Positions 49,060 through 49,154 of a stretch of DNA of 49,154 nt are shown here, in pieces. A program made the translations under genes and the position numbers. Origin of the DNA: an uncultured bacterium (lineage in GTDB: Bacteria > Bacteroidota > Bacteroidia > Bacteroidales > Bacteroidaceae); NCBI GenBank assembly GCA_905215345.1, contig CAJMPR010000027.1, positions 1-49,154 on the forward strand, in the 5' to 3' direction. The notes beneath the pieces are model-generated. The model was not told where the DNA came from. It worked only from the letters and a program-made list of their open reading frames with translations, and did not search any database. The stretch's first letter is position 1, and the number at the start of each line of letters is the position of its first letter.

Positions 49060-49154
49060 ATGACTAAAAAAACAACAATCCAAAAAGAACCTGTAAAGCT
49101 ACGGGAAAAGAAGTTGGCAAACGGTAACGTGAGCTTGTATCTCGACATCTACAG
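49060..49154 (+). CDS. Tyrosine-type site-specific recombinase/integrase, 5' end only
   Basis: Only the first 31 codons are in the window. The protein begins MTKKTTIQKEPVKLREKK and continues with LANGNVSLYLDIY. The KEPVKLREK followed by LANGNVSLYLDIY pattern is the arm-DNA-binding N-terminus of Bacteroides integrases of mobile and conjugative elements. The catalytic domain lies beyond the right edge and cannot be checked. The gene is probably the first gene of an integrated element next to mnmE, or a stand-alone invertase. Confidence 0.75.
   Translation, partial: MTKKTTIQKEPVKLREKKLANGNVSLYLDIY

Overview
The window looks like the chromosome of a gut Bacteroides (genus inferred, species not determined). 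The signs are a SusC/SusD polysaccharide utilisation locus, BACON and PKD-type lipoproteins with acidic residues after the lipobox cysteine, families typical of the order (DUF4199, DUF4988, DUF6048, DUF6452), and many upstream regions carrying the Bacteroides sigma-factor -7 element TAnnTTTG. Most of it is ordinary core genome. It ends on the first codons of a tyrosine recombinase, so a mobile element probably begins at the right edge.

Layout. 1-7002: class II fructose-bisphosphate aldolase and an endonuclease/exonuclease/phosphatase-fold protein (both -), a BACON lipoprotein, ribosomal protein L31 type B and a class A penicillin-binding protein (all +). 7003-8895: a 510-base gap with a five-unit 22-bp degenerate repeat, then a leader with two mutually exclusive hairpins (attenuator-like), then an OmpA-like/outer-membrane protein and a large DUF4988 lipoprotein. 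10841-14780 (-): gcvT, pepT and a PurF homologue whose glutaminase site is gone. 14948-21378: MFS exporter (+), GH97 alpha-glucosidase (-), fluoride channel plus pentapeptide-repeat protein (+), enolase (+).

21475-34633 (-) is a beta-glucan-type PUL in the order regulator, susC, susD, PKD surface glycan-binding protein, GH16, GH3. Its regulator is a membrane-spanning beta-propeller/Y_Y_Y/LuxR-HTH protein without kinase domains. Upstream of susC lie four copies of an 11-bp direct repeat (GTTGGCGTATT on the coding strand), good candidates for the regulator's binding sites. The enzymes fit together: GH16 cuts beta-glucan at the surface, SusCD imports oligosaccharides, and GH3 releases glucose.

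34737-34910 (-): SRP RNA and tRNA-Thr(UGU) in one short transcript. 35044-38566 (+): DUF4199, a GT2 glycosyltransferase, DUF6452, DUF6048 and the manganese exporter MntP. 38864-45372: ApbE (+), DUF486 and TtcA (-), then a TPR protein, NfeD, flotillin FloA and uridine phosphorylase (+). 45390-48833: a cytosolic hybrid histidine kinase (-) and MnmE (+). The tyrosine recombinase starts at 49060.

Several apparent long N-termini (MFS, GH97, SusC, regulator) run through a predicted -7 promoter element or a TTG codon, so I shortened them to the next ATG. No complete insertion sequence, CRISPR array or rRNA was seen.
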